Source: Mytilisepta virgata
Lineage: Eukaryota > Mollusca > Bivalvia > Mytilida > Mytilidae
Length of the DNA: 64,000 nt
NCBI GenBank assembly: GCA_028015205.1
Contig: JAPWFG010000024.1
Location: 1,550,001 to 1,614,000 of the forward strand
Direction: 5' to 3'
Positions 45,011 through 57,400 of the stretch are shown one piece after another (positions within the stretch are counted from its first letter, which is position 1; each line of letters opens with the position of its first letter). The notes under the pieces are model-generated. The model saw only the letters and a list, made by a program, of their open reading frames with translations, had not been told where the DNA came from and did not search any database. The position numbers and the translations under genes are program-made.

Positions 45011-45029
45011 GTTAAGAGCATAACTTGAA

Positions 45030-45598
45030 ATAAATTTAATGGTAGTTGTACAAGAGTGTCAAGGGTCAAGGTCATTGAAAATGTCCATAGTAATCGATGG
45101 TAAAGTCCCTATCAACCATATATATTTGGATTAAGGACCCTAAAATGTATCTGTGCAAGTCAAAAGAAAGGTCAAGAGTCAAGGTCATTGACAAAGTCCA
45201 TATCAACCGATGAAAAAGTCTCTGGAAACATTATCTATTAGATTCATGACCCTGTAATATAGCTGCACAAGTCAATATGGAGGGTCAAGGTCATTGAAAA
45301 ATCCATAGCAACCGATGGAAAAGTCCCTAGCAACATGATATATTTGGGTTCAGGACTCTGCAATTTAAGTCAAAATGGAAGGTCAAAAGTCAATTCCATT
45401 TAAAAACTCCGTAGCAACCGATGGGAAAGTCCCTAGCAACCATATATGTTTGGGTTCAGGATTCTATATTTTAGCTGCACAAAGCAATATTAAGGCAAAA
45501 AATGCAACGGTATACATTACAAATAGCAAGAATAAACAATGATGCAAGATCTACACAAAAAATTACAGGTGAGCGATTCAGGCTCTACGGAGCCTCTT
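45030..45598 (+). repeat. ~110 bp tandem array ending in hairpin AGGCTC-TACG-GAGCCT
   Basis: Four units keyed on GGTCAAGGTCATTGAAAATG near 45070, 45182, 45288 and 45390, with CCATAGCAACCGATGGAAAA-type cores. The end carries GGTGAGCGATTCAGGCTC and a perfect 6 bp stem (45580-45585 with 45590-45595), then CTTGTTT. Same architecture as the arrays at 2.5 and 25.6 kb but unrelated unit sequence. The ORF at 45502-45684 runs across its end and is discounted. Confidence 0.65.
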
Positions 45599-45916
45599 GT
45601 TTAAATTCACAATGGCTTGAGCATGTTGAGGTTCGTTTGGTTCATCGACATGAAATTGTTAGATTTTCTTTTTTTTTTAAATAAAAATGTGGCTTTTTTT
45701 TTAGCATTTTTGTTTGATTTAAAGATAAATGATTAAGAGAGGATAAATACCATACTTAAAATGGTAACGTGGTAGTCATAGACAATTTTTCTCATCCACA
45801 ATATATAATCAAATCCTGAATAACCATATCAGGTATCATTAGAAACATTTGATCTGTGATCAAAGAGAGCTTATATTGGCCGACCACTTTAGAACCACAC
45901 CATTTACTTTTTCCAG

Positions 45917-46162
45917 AGTCTTCAAACGACTGGACCTTTAAACGGTTGACAACAAACATAGATTGGAACAAATCCCCAAGCTCAGAAATTATTTTCCAGA
46001 GGATAAATGACACTTTGATAAGATGTTCGATTGAATGTTTAGAGTACTCAACGTGTAAATCAATTTATATATATCAAAATACATGCTTTGGAAATTTTTA
46101 CCTGACAGAAGATTCAGTGTTTAGTACAGAAGTGGACAGATATGTAAAACAACCATTCGAAG
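45917..46162 (+). CDS. Lectin 1 exon 2: PAN/apple-like module
   Basis: Acceptor TTTTTCCAG, donor GAAG/GTAATC. It encodes SSNDWTFKRLTTNIDWN, CSIECLEYSTCKSIYIYQNT and CFGNFYLTEDSV. The CxxxC...C...C pattern with YQNTCFG is typical of PAN/apple folds, which bind protein or glycan ligands. It lacks the first Cys seen in lectin 2 (ESSNDW instead of ECTNEW). Confidence 0.75.
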
Positions 46163-46356
46163 GTAATCATTTTTTCTTACCTACATCAAAGTGTCTACAA
46201 AATATTTTTTTATTATTTTTATAAAAATTAAGCACACACAGAGGATCAAAATACCATGACTCCTCGATGTACAAATTAAAATGAATATCGGGAAGGAAGG
46301 TCGCTTTAGAATGAACAGGCTATGTTGATATTAATTAAAGTTGGCACATAATTTGA

Positions 46357-46374
46357 ACACACACACACACACAT
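46357..46374. repeat. CA microsatellite in lectin 1 intron 2
   Basis: About nine CA repeats followed by TATATTTTTTT. Confidence 0.7.
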
Positions 46375-46809
46375 ATATTTTTTTCTAAATTCTCAATAAT
46401 TTCTCGAAATGCCTAATTAATATTTTTTTCATTTGAGGAAAAAGTTATCATTAAAGAATGAGTTTTCGAATACATTAAAAGGTAGAAAATTACAAAAATA
46501 AAATAAATAAAAACAAAGAAAAGACTCGCGTTTCGACTAACAAGCTTATTACACATGAAGTGTGTTTACAGTTCAAATCTTTTGAATGACTTAATCCGAG
46601 CTAGTACTCATAAATGATAGGAAATATAAAGTAATTTTGTCATTCGCATTGATTATAATATACAACTTTGGAATTTAGAAATAAGTTCTTGCTGATTGAG
46701 AAAAAAGTACTCAGAAGAGAATAAAGGGTATAAACAATACATATATAAAACCGAGTATGATTAAATTTACCAAGTTGTTTGTGTGCTTGTTTTTTATTCT
46801 TATTTTTAG

Positions 46810-46986
46810 TGTGTTATCACCAAGACTTTGTTTATATTGATGGTATTTGCCTGATGGTCAGTAACGTTAAACTAGACTGGTATGAAGCTAAGAGCTATTG
46901 TGAAAATTTAGATGGTCATCTAGTTGTTCTTGATTCTTACATAAAGCACAACAACGTTGTTGCTTTCATTCAGACGTACATTTACT
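46810..46986 (+). CDS. Lectin 1 exon 3: N-terminal half of CTLD
   Basis: Encodes CYHQDFVYIDGICLM then DWYEAKSYCENLDGHLVVLD, the alpha-1/beta region of a C-type lectin fold with the canonical WYEAKSYC Cys. The donor is GTAAGT. It has two codons more than lectin 2 at the 3' end (IY). Confidence 0.8.
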
Positions 46987-48580
46987 GTAAGTAATTTTGG
47001 TATAATACCGTTGATATGTATAATCATTTCATTTAAACAAAGCGTTAACTGTTGCAACTTTGCCAAGTATTTTTCTGTTTTTGATATTTGCAATTGATAC
47101 TGATAGATAAAGCAAAATATAAAAGATATTATACCAATTTTAGAAGCAAATTGAACACTAAAATACTTGAATTTTTAAAAGTAATCTTTGTGCAAATAAT
47201 ATCTCAAAATGTCCACATTTTAATTCCATTTCAATCGAGTCTTTCAAAAGCATCTTTTAGAAAATTTAAGTGAAATAAAAAGTATTCATACGTTAAGTTT
47301 CTCGTTTTCATTTCACGCTGTTCAAAGTGAGCTAACCAAATTTGTTTCTTAAAAAATAATTAAAAAACTTAAAAAAGATAATAGAATTTATTTTTTCTGT
47401 GAGATTAAAAGGGTAGCGAGTAAGAAGAATAGTGTTTGTTCTTTCAATGTTTTTGTCATAATACTACGACCAACGAGTAAACACGTGTGTAGGTGTAGAC
47501 AACATTTGGCATTCACAGAAGGTGGCTTAACATATAAGGGTATACCATTATACCTCAATTGAAGGTGACACCCACGCTGAAAAAGTATTTGTTTTGTCTT
47601 GTCTGCATGTTAAGGTGTCTGTCCCAAGCCAGGACTTATTTTTATATCACTAGAAGTGGTCATAATTATTTTAGATAATGGTTGCTAAAGGTAACGTAAA
47701 AAAGTATGTACATGTAAATTGTTCAAACCGTGCAATCAAAATCATCCCAAATATTAAATGAACTGAAAGGATAGTATCGAAAATGATACGTTCACTGATA
47801 AAATTTTCTCTATTTTCCCTTTTTTTTTTTTTCTTTTGAAAACAAATATATTTTACAGTACGTGGATAATTACAAATTCTGGTCAAGCTAACATGTCAAA
47901 TAAAAGTACACATGGATACAAGGTACGCGTGCTTGGTACTCATTACTGAGTACCAAGAATGTTCGTACACCGTGTTTCACACTGATATATATAGTATTTC
48001 AATTCAAAATTAGCAAAAATATATCATTCTTGGTTCGATCACTCTTGGCATGCATATCCACGACATGTGAATGGATTTAACGATGTTTTACGTACTTTTT
48101 GAAATAAATTTTACTTCCGTATATACTGTGACATAATATATGATACAAACAGGGACAGGTGTGGTATAGGGTTGATTGAATCTAAAATGAATGTATAAGC
48201 TGATATATAGATTAATTAAAATGTGTATCCTAAACTGTATAAACCTCTTAGCAAATTTCACGATAAAAAATAATCATGATGAAATATGTCTTAAAGGAGA
48301 TCAGGTAAGGAAAATCCGGAGGGACAGTAGATAATCTTAAATCCAAATACAAAGACAATACCACGAAAAGCAAACAAACAACACAATCAAAACCAACTTT
48401 ACTATTTTACGTCAAATACAATTACTTATAAATACATTTACAGAAACCAAAAATCGTCTAAATCAAAGGCACACTGTCAATTTTGTAGAAATATTTCATA
48501 TTAATTTTTTAAGAAACATGTATTCCTGAAAATTGAGCTTCCAGATTATATGGAACACACATTTTTCTCTTTATTTGCAG
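46987..48580. other. Lectin 1 intron 3
   Basis: AT-rich intron. Its only notable structure is a perfect 11 bp stem CTTGGTACTCA / TGAGTACCAAG with a 4 nt loop at about 47930-47955. No ORF supported. Confidence 0.5.
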
Positions 48581-48819
48581 ACCCGGCAAGTGGCACTAAA
48601 GCCCATATTGGAGCGTCCGATATTGATCAAGAAGGGTCATGGAAGTGGGTTACTTCGAACGCAAACAATTTCTTCCGTTTTGAATCTGGTCAACCAAATA
48701 ACAAGGATACGACAAGTGGTAATGTCGTGGCAGCCAACTGTTGAGCTTTATCCTTTGCGAAAGGAACACTAGTTGATGATGATTGTCTTGAAAAGAAGAT
48801 ATTTATTTGTGAAACATAA
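48581..48819 (+). CDS. Lectin 1 exon 4: C-terminal half of CTLD with premature TGA
   Basis: Encodes HIGASDIDQEGSWKWVTSNA and SGQPNN (the QPN position of the sugar-binding loop), then NC, the stop, and ALSFAKGTLVDDDCLEKKIF, ICET before TAA. Without the TGA the remaining CTLD Cys and ending are normal. ATTAAA at about 48924 may be the poly-A signal. Confidence 0.8.
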
Positions 48820-48956
48820 CGCCGTCCATGTTAAGGACCCTTATGGTTTTTTTTGTTTTATTACATTACTGTTCCATGTTATCACTGTTTTCCATGGTTT
48901 TCCTACACTTTTCAAATGTGGAAATTAAATGGAGCATTTAAGAAGAAATCTCATGG

Positions 48957-49260
48957 AAAAAATTTTAGCCTGTCTGTCCGTCCGACACACTTTCTTTTGA
49001 CCTAAACTCCTCTTTCATTTTTGACTTCATGCACTTTATTTCTAAACAGTATTGTCATAGAGCGTATGTAAATGTGTGTATAAGATTTTCGAATTTTGAA
49101 ATTTTCAAAACGTTGAACCCACAGGGGTTAAATGTTGAAATTGTAAACTTAAACTTGTGACCTAAACTCCTCTTTCGTTTTTCACTTTATGCATTTTATA
49201 TCTATAAAGTTTTCGAATTTTGATTTTCAAAAATTGGGGCCCATATTAAAATATATGTGA
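48957..49260 (+). repeat. Two diverged ~170 bp direct units after lectin 1
   Basis: GACCTAAACTCCTCTTTC recurs at about 49000 and 49160, each followed by a TATGCA/CATGCA ...TTTCGAATTTTGA block. Confidence 0.5.
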
Positions 49261-50020
49261 AAGTGGTGCACAAGTATACAACATGTGGGGGTGTGCGGGG
49301 ATAGCTGTCGTTTCCCCATTTAGTTAGACCAAGTACATGTATGCATAAAATCGGAATTTTAATTATTCATTGAAATAAAAATTTATGTTGCGAAAGAACT
49401 AGTCTTCGTTGAAGATATTTAACCAGTATTCGTGGTAAGAAATTTTCTTTTTCAATTGTTAGCAAAGTTTATTAATCATTGTTCATGTATTTCTGTACTT
49501 GTTCATTGTTGTTTATTTCTTCAAACAATCAAACAAATTTCATCACTAATTTATGGGCCAATACGAAAGGAGTAGGGCCACTTTTCCATGTTTCATTTAA
49601 AACCATTAATTATTTAATGCTAAATGTTTACCTACTTTTTATTGTAAATGATTGTATGCAATGCATAATATATATGTTAACATACATAAATTGTGTGAAT
49701 TATCATTAATAAATAGAAGTTTTCTACCCGCAAAAGTCGTGTATAGACGCAATCTGGAACAGTTGCCAAGCATTTCGTATCTGTTTTTGGAATAATACCA
49801 AGGATGACACTCGGAACTAAAACCATTCAACTGTCATGTGAATTCTATTACAGAAAGAATCTATCTTAAATACGTCAATTTGGAAAATTTGTGTCGAAAC
49901 TGTCTCCCAAAGCAATATTCAAAGTATGTAAAAATATCTGTATTAACTTATTTGTTAGCTATTATGAGCAAATCTTAAAAGACCACATCAAAGGCTATGC
50001 CCCAAAAGCTTTTGAATGGT
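49261..50020. other. Spacer, nothing recognised
   Basis: Short ORFs of AT-rich composition only. Confidence 0.35.
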
Positions 50021-50570
50021 TTTGACGACTTTTTGAAAACAACCTTAGAAGTGATATAATTCTGTTAATTTGCCGCGTGTCTTGAACTCCGCCAAAAAAA
50101 GTTATAGATTTTCGGTCTGTGCGTCCGTGTGTTCGTAGCGTTCGTCTGTCCCGCCTCGGGTTAAGGTTTGTGTTAAAGATTTTTTTATATGAAGATGGAG
50201 TTACATCATTATGAACCTTGGTACTCATGTACATCATGATATAAACTTTCTAAAATATATGCCATTTTAAGGTTTTGACCTAGAATTCACTGTTCAGTAA
50301 ACATGGGAAATGAGATGCAGAATCATCAGGTTGAGTTTTGCGTTGAAGTCTTTTTCTATGAAGATGGTGTTACATCATCATGACACTTGCTACACATATA
50401 CATCCTGATATGAACTTTCTAAACTTTATTAGTATTTATGGTTTTGACTTATATTTCATGGTTCATTGAACATAGGAAATGTAATGGTGCTGACTCAGGC
50501 TTAGCTTTGCGTTAAAGCTGGACTCGCATCATGATGAAAATTAGTATACATGTACATCAAAGTTTCGTCA
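50021..50570 (+). repeat. ~170 bp tandem array (about 2.5 units)
   Basis: GGTTTGTGTTAAAG (50166), GAGTTTTGCGTTGAAGTC (50333) and TAGCTTTGCGTTAAAGC (50503) mark units. Each contains an ATGAAGATGG..TTACATCATCATGA block and a ATACATCCTGATATGAACTT block. Confidence 0.6.
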
Positions 50571-52798
50571 TCACATAGTCAGGATATGTTTGAAGCATAT
50601 TTGCAAACACCTTGCACACACCTTGCAAAGTAAATGTTCCCAAAAACTGCTGATAGCCTAAAAATATCAATATTCAATTTTGTATTATACAGGATGCCTT
50701 CTGTTAGGAAAGATAATTTTTATATATGGGACATGTGGGAGATAACTCTAATTTCCGGAAATAAAAAGTTAAATTCTTCTATATGTTACATGTTATTCAG
50801 TTAAATGACTAATCAATTCCAATCAACTATTTCAATGGCGGAACAATAGTGTCATCCTGACATATGCCCCTGTTTATTCTTTAAGTTACACCCGTTAGAC
50901 ACTGTACATAAACATGCATCCATGTGATATTCGTTTTCTTATTTGTGTTCTCACTTTGTCTGTCTGTCATTCTTCTTGCCTTTTTATGTCGGTCTTACGG
51001 ATCTTTCTCACTGTCTTATGGCTTCTTTTGTCGATATAAAGATATAAATTATTCAAATGTGTTTTTCGATATATAGAAAATATTGAAAGATTTAGTTAAA
51101 TTTGTTAACTATATTGAATTTCCTCTTTCCAAATGCTTTTAATGATACAGTAACCACTTTGAAATGCGTGACTTTATGGATGTGAGTTGTGTTTTTGTCT
51201 TGTATGTATTTGTCTTGTCTGGGGGGGGGGGGGGGGGGGGGGGGTTCACTATGTCTTCAACCGAGGCTACTATTTTGCATAGCCAATGGTAAATACAACA
51301 TAATTCTTATTATCATACTGACTGTCAATAAGACGATTTGAAAATTCAGATATGAATAATGATTAACTGCGACAACCCATATCTTGGCTCCGCCTACTTG
51401 CGTTGATAGAAGGTAGATTGACATACCAGGCCACTACTATTGAGGACAGCAGTAGTGACTATCAGAAGATAGATCAATTCTATGCCAAATTAAAATATTA
51501 TCAAAGGAAATTCTTACAGGAAGTATAATAATTTTAAATAAATAAAGAAATAAATTTAATAATAAGATAAAAAGCAGTACGTAATACAGAACATGACTGG
51601 TACTTCTCTTTATAAAATATATAACAGAACAAGTAATACTAAAATTTGAAAATATACAATTAAATACATTAATAATAATTAATAATTAATAAATAGACCT
51701 CTTAGATGCTGTACAATGTATGTTTAGTTGTGATTAATCAGGATAGAACCACTTTATAATTTTTTAAGTAACCTGCCTGATTTACCGTCGGAAATCGTTT
51801 AAACCACACTGAGCATCAGTAAATAGTATCAAGTATAGAACTAAGGGCCCGACTGCTCAATATAGGAAGCGCTACAGTAAGTGTTATATTAGGGAAATGT
51901 AAATATTGTCCATCTGAAGCAAAATGGAAATGATGTATACTAGTATCTGAACATTAACGGCTAAATCTTGCTCTTCCATTTCTCTTATGTTCGTGTCTGT
52001 CATGGTTCCGCGGAATGTAAAATATAAAATGCCGCATTATGATAATAAACTACCAAAAGGTTAAAACAAAAAATATGTAAACATACGACAATTTTCACAA
52101 GTGTTTATTTGAAAGTGTCAAATTTGGTATGATCAAATTATGTTAGATTAATGCAAAAAGATTTGTTTTGGTTTTAATTAATCAATTTTTCACTTCTCAT
52201 GTATTTATTTATTTAGTGTTTGGGTAATGGTGGTATATTGCAATGATTTAATTTATCTGAATTAATGTCAAAAAGTTTCTGTAATTCATGTAATTGATTG
52301 TATTCCCATAATGACAAAACTAAATGAATCTGTTAAAAACTATTTGTTTAGGATATTGATATTTCAAACTGTAACGAAATTTAAATTATGAAGTATTGAA
52401 AAGAAACAAAAACGTTAATTTTAATGTAAATAATTAATAACTAAACCATTTTTTTTTATATCCAACATCGTCGTACATAATATTAAAATCAGAGTATTAA
52501 GAATTACTAAATATAACTATATATATAAAAAGTTTATATGGAAGCAGATCACTAATAATTGATATAATCGTTATATTTGTATCTCGTGCGTATGTATAAG
52601 TTTGTATACAGTGAAATTCTACAGTACTGCGTTTCCCACATATTTCAGAAAAAAGAATTACTTATGGTTAGGCGTTTTCTATAATTACATATAAATTTAA
52701 ACATTGATGAAAATTTTAAAGTAAAACCTTCCTTTTCCAATACTTTGCAACGTTTTTCTAGTGCAAATATTATAAATAAAATGAATGAAACTGGCCTG
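50571..52798. other. Intergenic region with a 24 nt G-run
   Basis: A pure G-run lies at about 51221-51244, otherwise AT-rich. No ORF, RNA gene or element end that I can support. Confidence 0.4.
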
Positions 52799-52888
52799 AC
52801 AGCCAACTGTGGAGCTTTATCATTTCAAGTATGAAATCGAGTTGATGACTATTGTCTTGAAGAGAAGATGTGTATTTATGAAATGTAA
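52799..52888 (+). pseudogene. Orphan decayed last-exon fragment of a third CTLD lectin
   Basis: Thirty codons in the lectin frame: TANCGALSFQV, a TGA, then NRVDDYCLEEKMCIYEM and TAA. It aligns with the end of lectin 1 exon 4 (NC.ALSFAKGTLVDDDCLEKK). It keeps the Gly codon that lectin 1 has lost. No acceptor or earlier exon sequence was found nearby. Evidence of a former extra lectin gene between the two present ones. Confidence 0.75.
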
Positions 52889-53179
52889 AGTTTTCCTTGC
52901 CATGCTCGTCGAAGAATGTGATGTCACTTTTATTATTATGAAATATTTCATATTCGTGGATTCTCTTTTTAGTGGATTTATTGGGTTGTTCAGTCATGGA
53001 CTTTGACGTCCAACAGACCTCCCAAGAACCCATTTTAGGTGATGAAAAAAATATGTGGCCATAGAACAAATTCTAGTCTTTTTTTTTTGTCCATTTTAAT
53101 ACATTCATGACATCACTGCTGAACATATACAATCAAAGTTCTATTTTCAGAGTTTATTTATGTTTCCTGACCTGTTGTT

Positions 53180-53345
53180 TAAATTCTGAGAGTTCGACCA
53201 TAGAACCATTTATGAGAGTTCGACCATAGAACCATTTTTGATGGTTCTACCTGAGATCCATTTAGGACAGGGTCGGTTCTACCCTAGATATGGTTCCAAA
53301 ACCGTCCTCTCAAACAGAATAGTTGAGAGGTTTGAACTGATCTCA
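53180..53345. repeat. Short direct and inverted repeats
   Basis: GAGAGTTCGACCATAGAACC occurs twice, about 26 bp apart (near 53189 and 53215). A hairpin CCTCTCAA / TTGAGAGG lies at about 53306-53330. Confidence 0.6.
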
Positions 53346-54457
53346 ACAGTAGATGTCAATCCACTATTGATAGATAAGTTTAAACTAAACCTCATAGCAT
53401 CAATGTTCGATTTATAGTTACATGTATCTGCAATAATTAAAATATTTTATTCGCCAAGTAGACGCTTTCCTCTCGAATTTAAGATATGGAATGTCGGATT
53501 TCGAATTTCGGATATTAAATCTCGAATTTGGAATTGTGCATGATCCTTCTGGGCTTTCGTTCTATATCACTGGTTTCTTACTAGTATATAAAAATATAAC
53601 TGTCCTTGTGTCATCCCTCAATCCGTATCGGACATGGGGTTAAAGCATCGATCCGATATGAAAGTCATTGGATGCTAACTCTCATTTGAGAGGTACATGC
53701 GACAACTCCAAACCTACATTTCGATTAAATTGCAATGATGACTAGAGATTTATTATTATCAATATTATTTTTAATGATCATAATGATCTTGAAGGCTGAA
53801 CAAAACCCTATATTGTCATGACTGTTGAGAAAGTCATCGTTTCATAGACTCAAAAATAAGTCGGAATATACATGTAACAATACATTATGTTCATTCAAAT
53901 TCAGCTAGTATACGCATGTACCTACATATTCTTTCTTTGTTCATGTTGTTAAAAACACAAATCAATAAAACATCTAATGGGAACATCATATGCTAAAAAT
54001 TGTGTCAAGCAGCATGCCATGAATGGTTTGTGCATTCATTTAACCTAATGTTGCATACTTCCTAAAGTAAATTAAAAGTTATTTTATTATCTACTCTTTT
54101 ATTGTTCACATTTTAATACACAGCAAAGTAATGTTTTAAAAGACAATTAGAAATGAATCAGTGTTGAAATCGCATGACGTCATTGAAACAAATTTTGAAT
54201 GAAAATCTATACTACAGATACTAATGTTTGTACTCCAAAGCAAGTTTAATTGAATATAACTAGATTAATTATCTTTTGTTTTCGTAGATTGAACGGATCT
54301 GTCCATTTGTTAGATTTTAAATTTCCAGATTTTGCAAATATTGACTTCATCCACCGTTCCATGAAAAAAATTACTATGAATTGAAAGTCAAAGATCTGAT
54401 TTGTTTAAAAATCGGATATTGTGAAAAAACAAGCTACAGTGTATACAGCCGGTACTA
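53346..54457. other. Spacer upstream of lectin 2
   Basis: Contains a small cluster of TTCGAATTT words (53475-53535). No clear TATA box near the ATG of lectin 2. Confidence 0.35.
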
Positions 54458-57400
54458 ATGGATTTGAAAAGTGAATTCAAAATTTTGTCTAGAAGAATTA
54501 TAATTTTGTTGTTTTGTGTTATCAGTGTGTTTGGTAAGTTAATTTGTAATTTTTACGGTCTGTGAAGGAATATAGCTTATGCCAAAGTTTCTCTTTAGTA
54601 CTGATGTGGTTTATCTATAGGATGTGAAAGCTTGCTGAAATCTATTCTTACTAAGCATTTTTATAGGCGGACAGTCTTACCAAAGTTTTACTTGGTTCCT
54701 GATTTATATTGTCTTTGAAGAATATAAATATATTTTGTTGGTACCGGAATGTTCAAATCGCAACAGTAAAACCAACAATAGACCCCGTCAAAATTTCAAA
54801 TACAACCAAGTTATCTAAAGTGTAGTAAAAATTAAGTCGGAAGCTCAGGCCTATAATGAGAAAATTGTATGTTTCTGATGTTCCACTCGAATTAATGTTA
54901 AAGCGGTTTTGACAGTCGCGTGCTAATATTCGAATAAACTCATTCTACGTACAAATTTTATATCTGTAAATAAAACAACTACAACCATGAAAAAATATTA
55001 TTTTACATTGGAAATAACTGACGAATTCAGAATAACAACATGACAAAGATGGAAATTAGAATTCGTAGACTGCCCTCGTTCCGTCCTCTTTTGACAACTT
55101 CTTCTGTCGTTATACTTAGGGGTAAACATTCTCACAGCAACGATTTCTGGATATTGTAAAACTTATGCCATTGCCAGTCTAATTGAATGATACTCTATAT
55201 CCTTTTACTTTCTCTTGTTGTATGCACCTGAACATTTCAATAAACCACCATTCAACATAAAGGATAATTTAAATGATCTACTTGTATGTTGTTTCAGAAT
55301 GTACCAATGAATGGAGATTTAAAACATTACCTAAACACGTAGACTGGAAGACTTCATCGACTTCAAGCTATATTTATCAACATACAGATACAACATTACA
55401 TGAATGTCTCATTCTATGCACACAGAGGACAGAATGTTTTTCAGCTTTTGTTTTTCAAAATACATGCTTCGGTAGTGTGGCCATGACAGCAGACTCCGCA
55501 AATATTGATTTGTACACCAAACAACACGTTGGAGGTATAGTATGATTTACGAAATTTGTATAAGTATATTCATGCGCAAGTTTAGACTTCTCCCTCTTCA
55601 TGCTCTTATATTCTAAACCAAGTTGGAGAGGTCATCGTGATCGCATTTTTAAAACTTACAATTCATTTAGAACTGGATTAGCTCCCTGTAAAGAAACTAA
55701 CATGCATCAAAAGTTCCTCATATGAAAATGTCTGTTTTTAGTATATTGTAACTTGGAACAGGAATCGAATCGCATAAATGGTAATCCCTTTTTTGTTAGA
55801 AACTAATGCACTGTAATAGGTAATTGCATAATACGTACAGAATAATTTATAAGCTGAAATTAAGGTATCCGGACCATAATAGATTATGATCGAACATTGT
55901 ATCTCTTTTTGACCGTGAATGGCTTAACCAAACAATTTAAAGCTGGAATTTTGTATATATATTTTTCTCAAGTTGAAACACACTTTGTTGCTTATATGCA
56001 GTCTGTAAAAAAATAAGTTTGTTATATTGGCCTTTCCGAAGTTTGTCGATATTTACCGAGGTCATTTCAATTGCGTTGTATGGAACATCCGGGAACTTTT
56101 GAATAATCACGTGGTCATAAATGGCCCGGATACCTTAATTCTTTAATTTTCGTTGTCTTTTGGATATTTTGAAGTTTTGATATACTAGTAAACTTTTGAA
56201 AATATTTGTCACAAGTCAGATGATCATGAAACGCTGATACTGGCATGTACTCACGATATTACGATGGAACCCAGGGTGGGAAAACCCGTTAATAATGAGT
56301 GTTTACTTGGTATTTAGGCAAGAGATTTTATGTGCTCTGACATCCCGAGGCTAAAATATTCGTTTTTTATACATGTATACTCTTATTTTCCGACGCCAGA
56401 AGCAAAGGTCATTTGAAGACTATCAGATTAGGTCGTAATATCAGCCAATAGTTATTACAAAACATGTAACATACATTAGAGCATAGTTACATTGTAGTTT
56501 AACAACGCGGGGAAGAAATTGACGGTGGACTGCTATTATCGTTGGATATCAAGCGAAACATTTGACATTGTGGATACGTGCAGGAAATATAGTAATTTAT
56601 GTGTATCTATTATTCTTTTAGTGTGTATCCGTCCTGAATTTATACTGATTGATGGTATATGTATGATGTTCAGCCAGTCTGAGCTGGACTGGTTCGGGGC
56701 TAAACTTTACTGTGAATCGATAGGTGCACATCTTTTTGTAATTGATTCGGAGGAAAAACAAAACAACGTAAAAAGTTTCATGCAGACGTACTGTAAGTTT
56801 ATTTTAAAAGAAACTGAGGTCGAAATCCAGTATTCAATCACTTCATGTGAGAAAATGTGAGCAACGAACAAATAAAAAGGAAGTCATTTCGCATTTAAAT
56901 ATGTGTATGGGTATGTAAATAACACCCGACGATTGTCTGCCTTTTGAGTTTCTCCATAGTGAAAAATATTTTATCCTGCAATCATGTAATTTTCTGACCT
57001 AATAAGGGGGTCGAATAAATTTCAGTGTTATTATGTCAATGACCAAATAAACTATTAAACCCCTCCCATTTACCAGAACCTCCTGTGGCCAACATTGACC
57101 ACTGGACGGCTATGTCTTGCAAAAACAATTCAAATTAGGAAACAATTTGTAATTAACTTTATTTTATGCTGTTTTCTATCTCATTTCATAATGAATATAG
57201 AAAATATTTTGCACTTGTATAGTTGTTTTCATGATTTACAGGGAATTGTTGCACGCGGAAGAACAAAATTCCGTGTTTGTAAACAATGCTTGATATTTAA
57301 TTACGCGAAGTTGTGAGGTACCTCACGGGATTCAATTGTAAACAAAATATTTATCCATTAAAGAAAAATATTTCCCCCTCATAAATTGCAGGATAAAGAC

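Larger units (their letters stand above)
43604..48819 (+). pseudogene. PAN-CTLD C-type lectin gene 1, one in-frame stop
   Basis: Four exons: 43604-43649 (signal peptide MLVLSSLFIAILQVV), 45917-46162 (PAN-like), 46810-46986 and 48581-48819 (C-type lectin domain). All introns are phase 1 and all sites are GT-AG (GTAAGT, GTAATC, GTAAGT donors). The join is 708 bases, in frame end to end, except for TGA at 48742-48744 where the paralogues have GGA/GGG (NCGAL). It would encode 235 residues, so one point mutation removes the last 25, including two conserved Cys. Everything else is intact, which suggests a young pseudogene, a null allele or a sequencing error. Family role: secreted Ca-dependent or glycan recognition in mucosa and haemocytes; ligand unknown. 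Confidence 0.8.

Noticed and set aside
51221..51244. G-run as a G-quadruplex regulatory element
   Set aside because: A pure homopolymer, like the C-runs near 24.44, 36.94 and 44.16 kb, is more simply slippage or assembly noise.
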